Assembly (NCBI GenBank): GCA_023846275.1
Contig: CM043869.1
Location: 41,566,737 to 41,630,736, forward strand
DNA from: Vanilla planifolia
Lineage: Eukaryota > Streptophyta > Magnoliopsida > Asparagales > Orchidaceae
Reading direction: 5' to 3'
Length of the DNA stretch: 64,000 nt
Below, piece after piece: positions 1 to 11,252 of the stretch. Position 1 is the first letter of the stretch; each line of letters begins with the position of its first letter. Position numbers and translations under genes: made by a program. The notes beneath the pieces were generated by a model, which did not search any database, was not told the DNA's origin, and saw nothing but the letters and a program-made list of their open reading frames with translations.

Positions 1-150
1 TGGGAAGTTTTTTCCTAACCAGTAATCAACAAAATCAAGAGCTAAAGGGGCAAAAACAATGAAAGGAATAACGCATTCCTGGTCAAAGTGAAAATTTTTT
101 ACTTTGGATGAGAAATGAGTGTTAAGACTAACTTAAAGCTTTGGTAAACA
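1..150. repeat. Left copy of a ~150-bp diverged direct repeat
   Basis: The first ~150 bases match 4724-4875 in the same orientation with many substitutions and small indels. Shared blocks include the opening tgggaag..ttcc.ctaacca and the run gatgagaaatgagtgttaag. The right copy follows directly on a decayed gag relic, so the pair probably belongs to the internal or untranslated part of a retroelement family, but I cannot name it. The left copy may continue beyond the window edge. Confidence 0.6.
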
Positions 151-1789
151 ACAACATTTATTTATTTTTTTCAAATTCTTTGTCTACCTTAAACCTGACC
201 ATCAATTTCGTTCACCACTGGATTACCTGCACATGTCAACTCCCTGTCTTGTTAATTTTGATGGCTTGGTATTTTTTGGACCACGAAGGAGTTCTCCAAC
301 CAGCCTTTGACAAGCCTCCGAGAGGTTCTACAACAGGCTTTTGAACAATTTCTCAAATCACTTCTGAAACTTGATTGATAGTTACTAAGAATTCTGAGGA
401 GTTTCTTGAGATTGTTTCCCTGATTAAATTCTCAGGAGACTGCCAAAAGAATTCAAAAGCTTCAGCTATTGTAATTGCTGTAACCATTTGGAATTGATAA
501 TAACTCTTTTTCCTACTTAAACATGTCTATAAATACCAACTTGGTGAAAAAGATGGAAATCCTTTTTTACACTTAAATATTTTTTTGGCCTTGTTGTAAT
601 CACTTGCACATTTTGACACTTGACAATCTTTCTTAGAAAGGGAAGTCTTAACTCATTATAATCCCGTTTCTATATTTTTTTTGTATGTATTTTCTTGTGC
701 ATTTTCTCTCTATCTATTCATGCATGTGTCTTATCTTTCCAATATATCCCTCATCAATTTTCCAAAAAAAACTCAAATTTTCTTAACATCATCAATGTGA
801 AAATGACAAATAGACATAGAATAACTATGAATAATACTTCCTCATCTTTTGTGTTCTTAACAAAAATTTTATTATATTTTGCATCAAACAGAATACAAGA
901 AATTCAATACATAATACAGAGTAAAATTACAATAAGCAAAACAAGATATCTACATAATAACTAATAAAGAATACTAGAGATTAATGCTTTATGTGTGACT
1001 TCTTTTTTTTTTTTTGAACTTGTGTTGAAGAATTGAGGGATCTTTGGTTACAATAATTGGAGCAAAGTAGTCATCAGAAATATCTAACAATACCACAACT
1101 TCATCAAAGAGAATCCTTTTGCGAGAAGTCTAACAAAGGAGCTCTTTAAGAAAATTTTGAGTTCTTCAAATTTGCATTATAATTAATAGCCACACATTTC
1201 TCGTAAACTTGATGAAACCATGAGGCGACACTTAATGAAGTGCTTCCTCAATAAGCTCACTTAATGGTAAAGTGTCCCCTGTGAGTTTAAATTTAAGTAA
1301 AAAATCAAATGATATTTTGTCTAATATAGATATGATCACAGTAAAGAAAATAAACTCTCTCAAAAAGATTTGACATAAAGAAAAAAGGGTCAGAGATGAG
1401 AGACTTAGGAGAAGCAAGAAGGGGTATTAGAGTAGAGGTACATTGCTCACTCCTGATACATGCTGCAGGAGGAGTGAGGCTCGCTTGAGGTACAAGCATG
1501 GCTTAATGCCATAATTCAACCACATCATCTTCTTTGACCCCTTCACCTACAAGCATCCTAAAGTAAGATGCTCATGACGTTGCTCTTTCTACCATCCTTC
1601 TCCAAAATTTAAATAATAATATGATGGCGTTCAAGCAAAAGTTGTCCCAATTCAAGGCAACCATTCTTGTTTTGTAGACTACAGACTTGTTTTGTAGACT
1701 ACAGCTCCAACAGTCATTTTTGTCACTATCTAAACACTAATGTCATCAATTATTAGAGAGTCTGTTAATCCTATGAACCCATGATAATT
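151..1789. other. AT-rich sequence, no gene recognised
   Basis: No supported gene. Short open frames lack recognisable domains or splice context. A 19-bp tandem duplication of cttgttttgtagactacag occurs at about 1666-1703. A minus-strand open stretch at 1232-1417 has protein-like composition but matches no family I know. Confidence 0.5.
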
Positions 1790-3480
1790 TAAAAATGTTT
1801 TGATGATAACAATCCAATTAAATGAAATTCTAATATAATTATCGAATCTAAAGTCGACAGATTTTAACAAAAAAGGTGATAAAAAAAATTTCAAAGCAAA
1901 TTCAAAGACTTATACAAGCTTACAAAGCAAGAAGCAAGAAACTTATTTGCCTAAAAAGGCATAATCAAAGTTTAATTGAACTACAAAGAGCTTACGGAAG
2001 CTTTGTGATCTTAAGAGAACTATGTTGATGCTTGAACATAAGTTTGATTATAAGATTAGTATAATTTGTAAATTGATTTTACATATGACTCTTTTACATT
2101 ATTCATGCATGCATTGATTTTAGAAAAAAAATATTAAAAAGAGATTTTTTGTATTTATATTAAATTGCTTCATAGACTCAATCAAAGTTTTAAAAAATAA
2201 AAAATGCAAAATTATTATATATAATGAATTGTGTGCCACTCTTCTATGTACAATAAATCATTTATAATTTTATGGTACGTCACTATAGATGTACAATACG
2301 TATGATATGTGAGTCTCAACTCGAGACACACATATGATATGTCAATTTTGACAACGATATTCATTTGAATAATATATCTATTACATATATAATACGTTAA
2401 AGTTAAGGTAATAAGACAGAGAAAAACATAAGTTACATAAATAATCACGTATAGTATGTCATATAATAAGATAAGTGAGGCGGAACATATGGTACACTAA
2501 AGAAGCCATCTCAACCCAAGATATATGTATAGTACACAAATTATCACACATAATACGCTGCGTTTAAATGGATCTTAATGGCTAGTTGAATTAACGTATT
2601 TCTGATTTTATTTCTAGCATATAGCCATTCCTAACCATTCCTATTAATGTCTTCTTGGATGAGAAAGGGTCCAAAAAGCCTTGGACAAGTGATAAACTTA
2701 ATTGAATAGTTTTAGGAGTTGTTAGCTACTTTTAATCAATATAAATAGAATCTTAATCCATGTTGCAACACACATCTGTTACAAACATTGAAAAGCAACT
2801 ATTACACACTTGCAAATTTTCAATTGATTTTCAAGAAGGTTTGGATTTCAAAATTTTACATCCTAAGTTTTTAGTCTAAAAGCATTTCTTTTTTCATAAC
2901 ATATCACGAGCCATATATAATCAAATTAGCAAATTTATAAATCTACTCTAAAGAGAGAACTGAAAGTATTTTACATTGTTTTTTAGTATTGTAAGAGTTT
3001 GAATTGGAGTTTTGAAAAAAAAAAAACTCAAATGAGTTTGAGTTTAAATAGTTAGAAAAAGCTCAAGAGATATTAAGTTTGAGTTAAAATACTTAGAAGA
3101 GGTTGAGTTTGAACTTTGAACCTTGAAAAAACTCAAAAAAGGTTAAGTTTGAAATTTAGAAAAAGCCTCAAAAGAGGATATTGCATCTTAGCTTCTACAA
3201 AAAGACACAAGATATAATGATTACTCCAACAATTGTGGGGAATAAGTGAAAGGAAATAGTAGGTCTAAATATAATAATAAGTGGATGTAGGCTCATAGGA
3301 TAAGAGCCAAGTTACCTAAAAAATTTGTAGTGTCCTTTAATATCTTACACTTTATCTTTCACATTTAATTTCGACAACCTTGATGAATCTATTAGTTATG
3401 ATATGAGTTGAGTTGTGGCTTTCAAAGTCGTTGTTTGCAAAAAGTTTTATACACACAATTCACCCCTCCTCAAGAGAGTC
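1790..3480 (+). mobile_element. Copia/SIRE-like LTR remnant (approximate bounds)
   Basis: Near 1790 the sequence has the 'atgttttgatgataacaa' type of opening seen in SIRE/Maximus-class Copia LTRs. It ends near 3450-3480 with 'acacacaattcacccctcc', the usual end of such LTRs just before the primer site. The interior carries the low-complexity 'gagtttgaa..cttagaaaaa' wording typical of these LTRs. No intact pol lies next to it and no target duplication was found, so it reads as a decayed solo or partial LTR. Bounds are inferred by eye. Confidence 0.4.
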
Positions 3481-3519
3481 ATAGAACAACAAAACCAATT
3501 CCTAAGGTGAAGCCTCCAA

Positions 3520-4580
3520 CCCTTCTTACTAGACCCAAACAAAGGTCACTCCAACTCTCATCCTGACCATCAGAATGAGCAGGACATTCATCCATCAGCC
3601 TCAATTAAGGTCCATTCCTACCGGTGCAATGTCTCAAGTCCTCCCCAACTAGTAGATCAAGAGCCTACTCTACTACTTAGAGCATGAAATGACTTGAGGG
3701 GGGGAATCCCTCACACAACATATTACAAATGAGCATTTCCAAGCCAAATGCAAGACATCTCTCGTTTAATATTATCAGGAGAAGTTTAGCCCAAATTCCT
3801 TCACAACCAAATTTAATATTACTCTAACAATCCAACTATAACCAGACAAGTTTAAATGTAAGTTGTTGGTCAAATTTTTTGAAAAATGCTACCCTCAAAT
3901 TGTTTTGTGCCCAAGGGCTCACTAACCCAATTGCCAATCTCAAACAAACCTTCTTGTCTAATTTTGCAATTTTTGATAAAGTCAAGAAAAGCATTAGAAC
4001 TTTTGTTACTATCCAAGAAGACAAGGCCTTTTGAACCAACCCCCAAAGGTTCAACCAATTTACTAGAAAATGTGCAAATGTTGGAAAACATATTGCAATA
4101 ACTACCCTTTTCTAGGGTCTATTACACTAGTGAAATAACCAATCCTTATCCAAATATCAAGCTAAATTTGTGGAAGAACTCCTTGAGTAAGCTGATGAAT
4201 ACATCATTGCAAAGGAGGTGAAGAAAAGCAAGATTGATGGCCAAAAGTGCAAGCTTGGTTCCAAAGATATTGCGGCTCAAACTTCAGGTTCAAGATCCAA
4301 GAAGAGCATCAATGCATCTAGCCTCAGAAGAAGAATTTTGCAAGGCCTGCCCCCACAATGCAATGAAACCTCCACTCCTATCATCCATTCTTAAATTGAG
4401 ATCTTCTTAACCTTGAAGCAAAAGGGCCAATAAAGGCACCCACTACCTAAAGGAATCCTGACTAGTACTATCACTACCATGAGAACCACCTGCACAACAC
4501 CAAGCATTGCTGACAGTCAGAGGCTCGTCAAAAACCTTTTGAAGTAGGACAACCTCAAAAATATCAAAAAAAAGTGTATT
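3520..4580 (+). pseudogene. Decayed Ty3/gypsy-type gag relic
   Basis: Plus-strand translation with stops ignored gives gag-like blocks in the right order. A segment around 3900-4080 resembles the retrotransposon gag domain (TFLSNF followed by TFVTIQ and RFNQF). A segment around 4160-4240 resembles the ELLE.ADEYI.AKE helix. A segment around 4460-4500 resembles the YCxFHxxxGHxTxxC linker and is degraded to YYHYHENHLHNTKHC. Several in-frame stops and frame changes show it is dead. It is followed directly by the repeat at 4724-4875. The family resemblance is by eye; a translated search against gag profiles would settle it. Confidence 0.55.
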
Positions 4581-4723
4581 CACTATGATGAAGATGACAA
4601 CTCACTCTGCTACACGAACTAAACAGAAGAAAGCATGGTAGTTTAATGGAGTTAGAATGTTTCCCTTGAATCAATAGCAAACAAACGAAAACCAAAGACA
4701 GAATACCACAATGAGAATGGACC

Positions 4724-4875
4724 CTGGGAAGAGTTCCCCTAACCAATAATTGATGAAATCAACAGCCAATGGGAAAAAAACCATTATAGGGACCACACAT
4801 TCATGGCCAAGTTAAAATTTTGAACTTAGGATGAGAAATGAGTGTTAAGATTAATTTGAAGCTCTGATTAACATA
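4724..4875. repeat. Right copy of the ~150-bp diverged direct repeat
   Basis: Matches window positions 1-150 in the same orientation (see that entry). It begins tgggaagagttcccctaacc and contains gatgagaaatgagtgttaag. It lies immediately downstream of the gag relic and about 150 bp from the 3' edge of the F-box exon. Confidence 0.6.
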
Positions 4876-5043
4876 ACGACATAAAAACCAGTTCAATCAA
4901 AATTCCAAATAATACGAGATAAAATGCAGGCATAAACAATTATCAAGCTGGAGCAAGAGACCATTAAAATCATGTTCAAATTGACGGAAACATAGACCAA
5001 AGTAGATAAACAGTAAATTTGAATCTTTCTGATAACATGTCAC

Positions 5044-5432
5044 CAGTTCGCAACATAGTTAAGGTCGATCTGATTGGCAAATTGTGGGAGATAGATTGAA
5101 ACAATGAATTTATTGCCGCGACTGATGGCGAAGTCTAGGAGATCAGCGAAGTCGACCGCAGCGTCGCGCTGGCAACCGACTCGGTAGGAAATGACATTCC
5201 AATTCCGAAAATCGAGGCTCTGCCAGCACAAAGGTTCACGCGCCGCATTCCTCCATGCAGAGCAAACATAGGGCACACAGGCAATCAGGTCCTCCACACC
5301 GACTCGCGAAAAGATAGCCACCAAGAGGTCGACGCTCATGTCGTCCCACAGCCTACCTGATCCACCACGGACGCCACCGCCGCGGCAGACGGAAGTTGGG
5401 AATTTGTTTGCTACGCGACCAGTCGAGTTCAT
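5044..5432 (-). CDS. F-box/LRR-type protein, first exon only
   Basis: The open frame has an F-box: WDDMSVDLLVAIFSRVGVED, then a V.SAWR segment and a CW.SLDF end. F-box proteins of this kind bring substrates to SCF ubiquitin ligases, and the layout resembles plant F-box/LRR proteins such as SKIP19-like members. The first in-frame ATG is at 5432; upstream codons back to a stop hold none. The exon closes with a donor (AACTG|GTGACA, exon end 5044) in phase 2, just after LNYVAN. In the family the next exon codes for LRRs starting with a CPNLK-like block, and I see none on the minus strand between 5043 and 1. That interval is full of retroelement debris, so the gene is either cut off or has an intron running out of the window. 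The exon is GC-rich against AT-rich flanks. Confidence 0.65.
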
Positions 5433-5529
5433 CTCCGACAATGACGCCGGAGAGTTTGGGGGTGATTTCGTTGCTCGATGTTCGTTGGCCTCCAAGAAAG
5501 AAGCCGGTCCCGTGAAGGGCCATTTTTAA

Positions 5530-6060
5530 TTTGTTAATTAATACATAATACCAAAAACTATTAATTCATAAGAAAAAATAATAAATTACGTGTGACAAAA
5601 TGATCCGTATAATGCAAGTTTGTATATTACTTATGTAGCATTGATAATGGCTTGAAATTATAAGATTTTAATAATTATTTTTTAGGATGTATGCATAATA
5701 TTTCAAACAAATTTATAAAATAAAAAACATATATTATTTTTAAAAGAATATCAAATACTATTTATTTAAAAAATGCTTTATTTTATAAAAATTTATATAC
5801 ATATAAATGATTAAATTATGAGATAATAAGCTTGATGATAATACGTATAAAAAATGTAAAAAATAAGTATATATTAAATACTAAACTATATGCAGAAACT
5901 ACACAAGTTTTAAGACTAATAATAAAATGTATAAATGTTCAATATACATATTATTTTAAATAAAAAAAAATTAAATCTAAAAAACAAATCATAAGATAAT
6001 AAGGTTTACCAATAATTATATGCAAAACATAAAAAGTGTACATAATTTTGATACAAACGA
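5530..6060. other. AT-rich intergenic stretch
   Basis: Strongly AT-rich, no open frame with a recognisable domain, no clear repeat structure. Confidence 0.5.
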
Positions 6061-6078
6061 AAAACACTAAACATTTAC

Positions 6079-6160
6079 CGTGAGCGGCAGGATTCGAACC
6101 TGCGCGGGCAGAGCCCACATGATTTCTAGTCATGCCCGATAACCACTCCGGCACGCCCAC
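6079..6160 (-). tRNA. tRNA-Ser (anticodon AGA)
   Basis: The reverse complement folds as a class II tRNA of 82 nt. The acceptor GTGGGCG pairs with CGCTCAC (one G-U) and the discriminator base is G. The anticodon stem CATGA/TCATG encloses the loop CTAGAAA, giving anticodon AGA. A long variable arm GTGGGCTCTGCCCGC is diagnostic for Ser, and the T arm is GCAGGTTCGAATCCTGC. The internal pol III boxes (TGCCGGAGTGG and GGTTCGAATCC) are intact and there is no intron. Downstream on the minus strand a TTTT tract at about 6061-6064 can end transcription. Confidence 0.95.
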
Positions 6161-6263
6161 AATTTCTTTAATTTTAAGGATTAGAAATTTTTTATGTTTT
6201 GAATATATAATTCACATGGATTTGATTTTTCATTTGCTGCGTATTTCCAGTTTGCCTGTAAAA

Positions 6264-6545
6264 ACTCCGGGATTTGGTTTCTTACCCTCTTTTCCTGGTG
6301 ATCCGAAGGTAACAGACGATTGCAACGACAACGGCGTCGGCAAGACCACCGGCGATCACCTCTCCATCAGCCACCGACTTGTCGAAAGGGCGGTGTTCGC
6401 TTTGCCTTGAGTTTAACGGTAATGGTGCAGCCGCTGCCAATTTTTTCAAACCTTCTGCGCTATCGGAAGGCGGATGAGCCCGCGAAATGTCTGCGGTCCC
6501 AACAGTAGGCGCTACCGCGCGCAAAGGTCAAGCCATTCCGAGCCG
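6264..6545 (-). other. GC-rich open stretch, possible exon or pseudogene of unknown family
   Basis: On the minus strand about 240 nt are open and end with a hydrophobic segment (GGLADAVVVAIVCYLRITRK) followed by a good splice donor AGAG|GTAAGA near 6280. The composition is GC-rich and unlike its surroundings, as in other exons here. There is no ATG at the head of this frame: the nearest is ATGGCT followed at once by TGA (about 6533). That leaves an unstarted exon, a broken gene or chance. I do not recognise the family. Confidence 0.25.
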
Positions 6546-8865
6546 CGTGAATGGAATGGAAGCAACAAGCCAAAGACTAAGGTATTGAGCCTTCAGCGAT
6601 GCTTTTGGATTAAGCATAGGATCGATTGTTCCAACGAGCTCTGATAGGGCAAATAGTGTTTCCCAGTAACTATTATTTGAAGAGAAGTCTCCTCTATAAA
6701 CGATTAAGAAATGTATTTGAATTTCAAGCCATGATGAGCTGAGAAATAACCAGTTGCTTAAATTTTAATAGATCTGATATAGTTGAATCATATATGCAGC
6801 AACTAATCGTGTTTAATTGGGCAATAATCTCGTGGTTTGTTGCTCTATTTGCTCTATGTTATTAGATTCATACAAAATTTTACTATTATCTCTACTAACA
6901 CGATGATAAATATGTTAAACTAATCCGAAATAGTTTAAGCCCATGAGTGCAAGACATATTGTCGGCAAAACACGTATCTTTCTTCATGTGATGAAGACCA
7001 TATACTTGAATTTTTCAAACCTTATCCATTAAAAAAGTCCTTTCTTCTAAATGTTGGTGTTTAATTATCATCTTATTCTTTTTTTAATATTCTTATACTA
7101 TAGTTAACATTTCTTGACAAACAATTTGTTTATCATATCTTCTATTTCTATTATTGAATTTTAATGAAAATTAGATTGGGTTTTAATTTCACATTGTTAT
7201 TCAAAGTAATATTAAAATATTAAAAAATATATTCAGATTTAATTTTATATAGTTGATATAAGTACAATAAAAATAAGATCTATAAAAATAATGATGATAA
7301 AAAACAAAAAAATAATAATTATATTAAACTTATGGGATTTAATTCTAATTAAATATATATCTAAAGAAGAAAAAAAAAAGATTTATTATAACAAATTTCA
7401 CAAATACAAAATGTAAATTTATATAAATATAGAATTAACTTATTCAAATATATTTAATCTTATAATCATAAGCAAGGATTAAACTTTCTCATCAAAAGGA
7501 TACGATCCCTTTATCTCTTACAAAAGAAAAAGTAAAAAAAAAAACATTTTTTCTTCACAAACGTTCTTTTGCTTTAATGCTTTATTCCTTGATTTTCATG
7601 ACTCTACATTATTTATAATTCAATCGATTAAACTTTATATTTGAATTCATGCAAGGGTGATAAAATCAATATAATTTTGAATTAAAATTCAATAATATAA
7701 TTAGTATGAAGTCTATTACAATCTTAATTTTTAGATTATTGATTATTTTAAATATAAATTAGATTTAAAATAAACTATTGCAATACTCAACTTTTTTTAA
7801 CTATCAATATGATCTTTAGATCATTGTTTGAAATCAATTATGATAAAACTTTCTTAATATATGATAGGGAAAAAATATCAACATTAAATTAGATAGAAGG
7901 TAAAATATTGTCATCATATGTTTCCAGTGTACTGAAAAGAAGAAAAAAAAAAAAAAAAAACAAAGAAAAAAGAACGTTCACATGCATCGATGCATGCAGA
8001 TAGCTTTGAATTTGACTGCAGAAAAAGTGTGCCCTGGACCATCAATTTTCACTCTGAGCAATAGCGTGGATGCAACTCTTTGGGCCTACCCGAAGTTCAA
8101 TTTATGGCAGTTCTGTCGATGGTAGCTGCGCTTAAATAAGAATGAACAACCAAGTACTATCATCATAAAGAAGGGAGTTGAAAGCAATGAACTGTTTGCA
8201 AGTTTAAAAAGAGTTTTATATAAAATTTTTAAAAGAAATATTTTATTTGAACACAAAAATTCATTTTAACAATTTGATAAAAAAAAAAAAAAGAGTTTTG
8301 AATGTAGCTTTGAGTTTTTAAATCTTAATTTTTTTTAAAATTCGTTTTATAAACTAAAAAAATATCAAAATTTTAATAAATATGTTTGTGTTTGCTTTCC
8401 AGGGTTTACATACATGCAGAGTAAGTCCCCCTACCATGTTCAAGTTTCTAACTGAGCTTGCCCATACAGACATGATTAATATATCATGCATTTGTTCTAT
8501 TAATGTTCCATAAGTATAAAATTTGCCAAAAGTTTGCTTTTCCATAATACTATTTGTAGTTACGTTTGAATTCAAAGCTAAGTGCAGGGAAGAAGATGCA
8601 AATCCAGGTGAAACTCAGGGACGATGTTTATAACGCACACGAAAATGAAAAGCTAAGAGATATTCCTGAAACATTCATAGGGCTCAAAGTGATTGAAATA
8701 TCAGCAGGAAACAAACAAGAGTGTTACGTGCAAGAGCCCTGGAGAAAGGACTTGATTACAGTAGATATTTTTTGATGATTCCTGAGCAAAGTGTGACCAA
8801 AATGTTCAGTTAGGATAGACCTCAATATCTACTAGGGTAAATAGAGAATAAATCGCTAAACTATA
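6546..8865. other. AT-rich intergenic region
   Basis: No gene supported. Poly-A/T runs are frequent, for example 7939-7960 and 8279-8293. A short open frame at 8566-8775 lacks an ATG and any known domain. Confidence 0.5.
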
Positions 8866-11252
8866 TCAGAACTTACATATAACCACAAAGCAGGGCAGCA
8901 GAGCCCGTGGATTTAGCAAATAGAGCTCTTCTATGTTGGAATAAATACCAACTTTCCCAGCCAAGGAGTCGAACCCAGATTGGCCAGCAATCTCCTGAAG
9001 GTTCTCCAATGGCTTGTGAACCCTCCCAGCAATAACTCGGCAAACCAACAAGGCCTTATTTACCAAGAGATCATCACCATATACTTCGATTGATTCAAAT
9101 GCCTTAACACTTGTAGAAGTAGTAAACACTCCAACGCCTCCTTTGAGTTCCTCCTTTGTAGAGAAACCATGCTTTATTATCCTGCAAACATTACATTTGT
9201 CTGACCCGCAGAGGCTCGAGGACCCATTTATGCCGAGATTGCAGGCAATTGTTGTTCCATGGAACCTTAGTAGCTCATTTCCATCGGCAAGACAACGAGG
9301 ATGCTTCTTAGGAAGTCTGTTGGCCTTGTTCTTCACCATTTCTCGATACTCCTCAAAACGAGAAAGAGTTTTTTGTGTGCTGTGGACTTTCAGGATTCTA
9401 TCAATTCGCCCACAACTGCTCTCAGACTTCAACCAACTCGTTTTGCAGATTATTTCTACTATCTTTCTGGAGGAATCACCTTCCACAAGTTCAGTAACTG
9501 CAAGGGTGCAGAAGCTTATTTAGCCATCCTTTGGGAAAGATAAATGCATTATAAAATTTCCAAGAAAAAATGTTGATAGTTATGCGATCATCTAATTTTG
9601 CCACTGATTATAATTTTGTGCATTCAAGATAAGAGTTGCAAACAAGAAAGATAACTTATGGTTTGCTAGATAAAAGCTTTTAGAGTTTCACGAAAGCATT
9701 TCTATTAAGTCATGTCAAACTGCTTAACAAAATATGTTCAAATATTATTTTGTTTTATTTCTTATTGAAAAAAATGAAAGAACAGTTTGATCGATCTTTT
9801 CAAATAATTATAGTCCATCAAAGACAACATTTTAACAACAATGCAATATGACAACTTAGTAAACTTGTTAAAAAATTCAAACGCAATTGATTATTTGAAT
9901 AACAACTATGCAAAACAAATGAAGAATTCCTAACCACATTCATGATTGAAGTTTCTTCATCCTTCATTTTGGAATAGTAAACAGCGCTCTTAAACTAATT
10001 TAAATCATCTAAGCACATTCTAAAGGTAAGCACACCTTGGATAGAGAGTAAAGTTCCTAAAAGCTTAAATTGAAAGAAAATTGATGAGAAATAGAGTCAA
10101 AATCAGTACAAAGGAATAACTGTCTTTACTAAAAAAAGTATCATATTGTTAGTGTTCACTATTTGTGAATCATGTTTCAAAACAGTTCTTCAAAAAATTT
10201 TTATTTTCAAAATTCAAATCAAACAGTTCACCAATATTTTATTCTCATTCAAATAAAACTCCTTTATTCAAAAGCTCATGTTCAACCTTCCTCTTTAAAG
10301 TCAAAAGATATTCAAAAAGAACTTAGGTTGCAAATTACAATGAGGAAAAAGTTACAATACCGAGCATTAGATCTCAAACAATTGAATCTTACAGAAGTCA
10401 TTACTACTGACATGAGTTTTAAATCCAATAATGGAAAAAGGCGAAAAATAAAATATAATGTTAGAATACAGGAGAAATACTGATAAGAACAATAAATCAA
10501 CACTCAAAAGCACGATCCATCTTACCCGCATGCTTAGATAAATGATGAGCTTCCAAAGTTTCCAGGTTCAAAAACTTTTCTCCACATTTAAGGCAGATTA
10601 CAGAAGCAGCTTCAAGAGAAACCCCGGGTGTACAGCCAATTTGATGAACTCCAACATTACCAGTATAATTTCCAAAAACAGGAGCATCATGGTTTGCGGC
10701 CCCAAATCCATGGCCCTCTCTCTCAGAAACCAACCATTTAGGTGATCTTCTTGGAGATGCTAGGCTACCAGCCCCTCTGAAAGAAGAAGAGCTGCAACGG
10801 AGATTCAAGAATCCTCGAGGCCCAGGGGTCCCTGGCCTCAGAGTGCCCACAAAGGTTGAACCCATACCTGACTCTCCATCATGGGAGCCTTTGATGATGC
10901 CTGAAATCCGCAGCTCACACTTTGAGTTGCTAAGAACGACCTCATGGGTTATCGGGTTAAGCAACTCGCTACTGCCTATGGAACGTGGACTGCAGCTTGG
11001 TGGTGTTTCCATGTGCCTCTTACTCCCGTGGATGACATCCTTAAGGTTGGCTATGGATCTCGAGCAGCCAGATCTCCCAGCTTTCCTGCTTAGAAGTGAC
11101 TCCGTATGGCCTCTGGTTTTTGGGTTATGCACTTCACCTGGCTCAGATTTACACTGGAAAGATCTCTTCAGAGAAACCCACATCCTTGGCATCCTCTGCT
11201 TCTCTTTCTCATCCTTTCTTCCTCTCGGCGTCAACAAAGTATCTGACCCCAT
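8866..11252 (-). CDS. C2H2 zinc-finger protein with PARP-like C-terminal domain (two exons)
   Basis: Exon 1 is 10526-11252 and exon 2 is 8866-9497. The donor CATGCGG|GTAAG and acceptor TTGCAG|TTACTG join in phase to read ..SKHAVTELVEGD.., giving 452 aa. Exon 1 codes for a basic Ser-rich region and then one C2H2 finger (C-X2-C-X12-H-X4-H, CLKCGEKF..HHLSKH) near residue 225-246. Exon 2 codes for a conserved plant domain with SRKIVEII.TSW, an RFHGTTIACNLG motif, CNVCRIIKHGF and GGVGVFTTSTS, ending ALLPCFVVICK. The HGT and G-GVFT spacing resembles the PARP catalytic fold, and plant relatives are annotated as C2H2-like proteins with this half. A role in DNA binding or ADP-ribose chemistry is not shown by the sequence. 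The ATG at 11250-11252 opens the frame. Confidence 0.88.

Noticed and set aside
8566..8775. Open frame downstream of the C2H2 gene
   Set aside because: It has no ATG at the start of the frame and no known domain, and lies in the 3' flank of the minus-strand gene.
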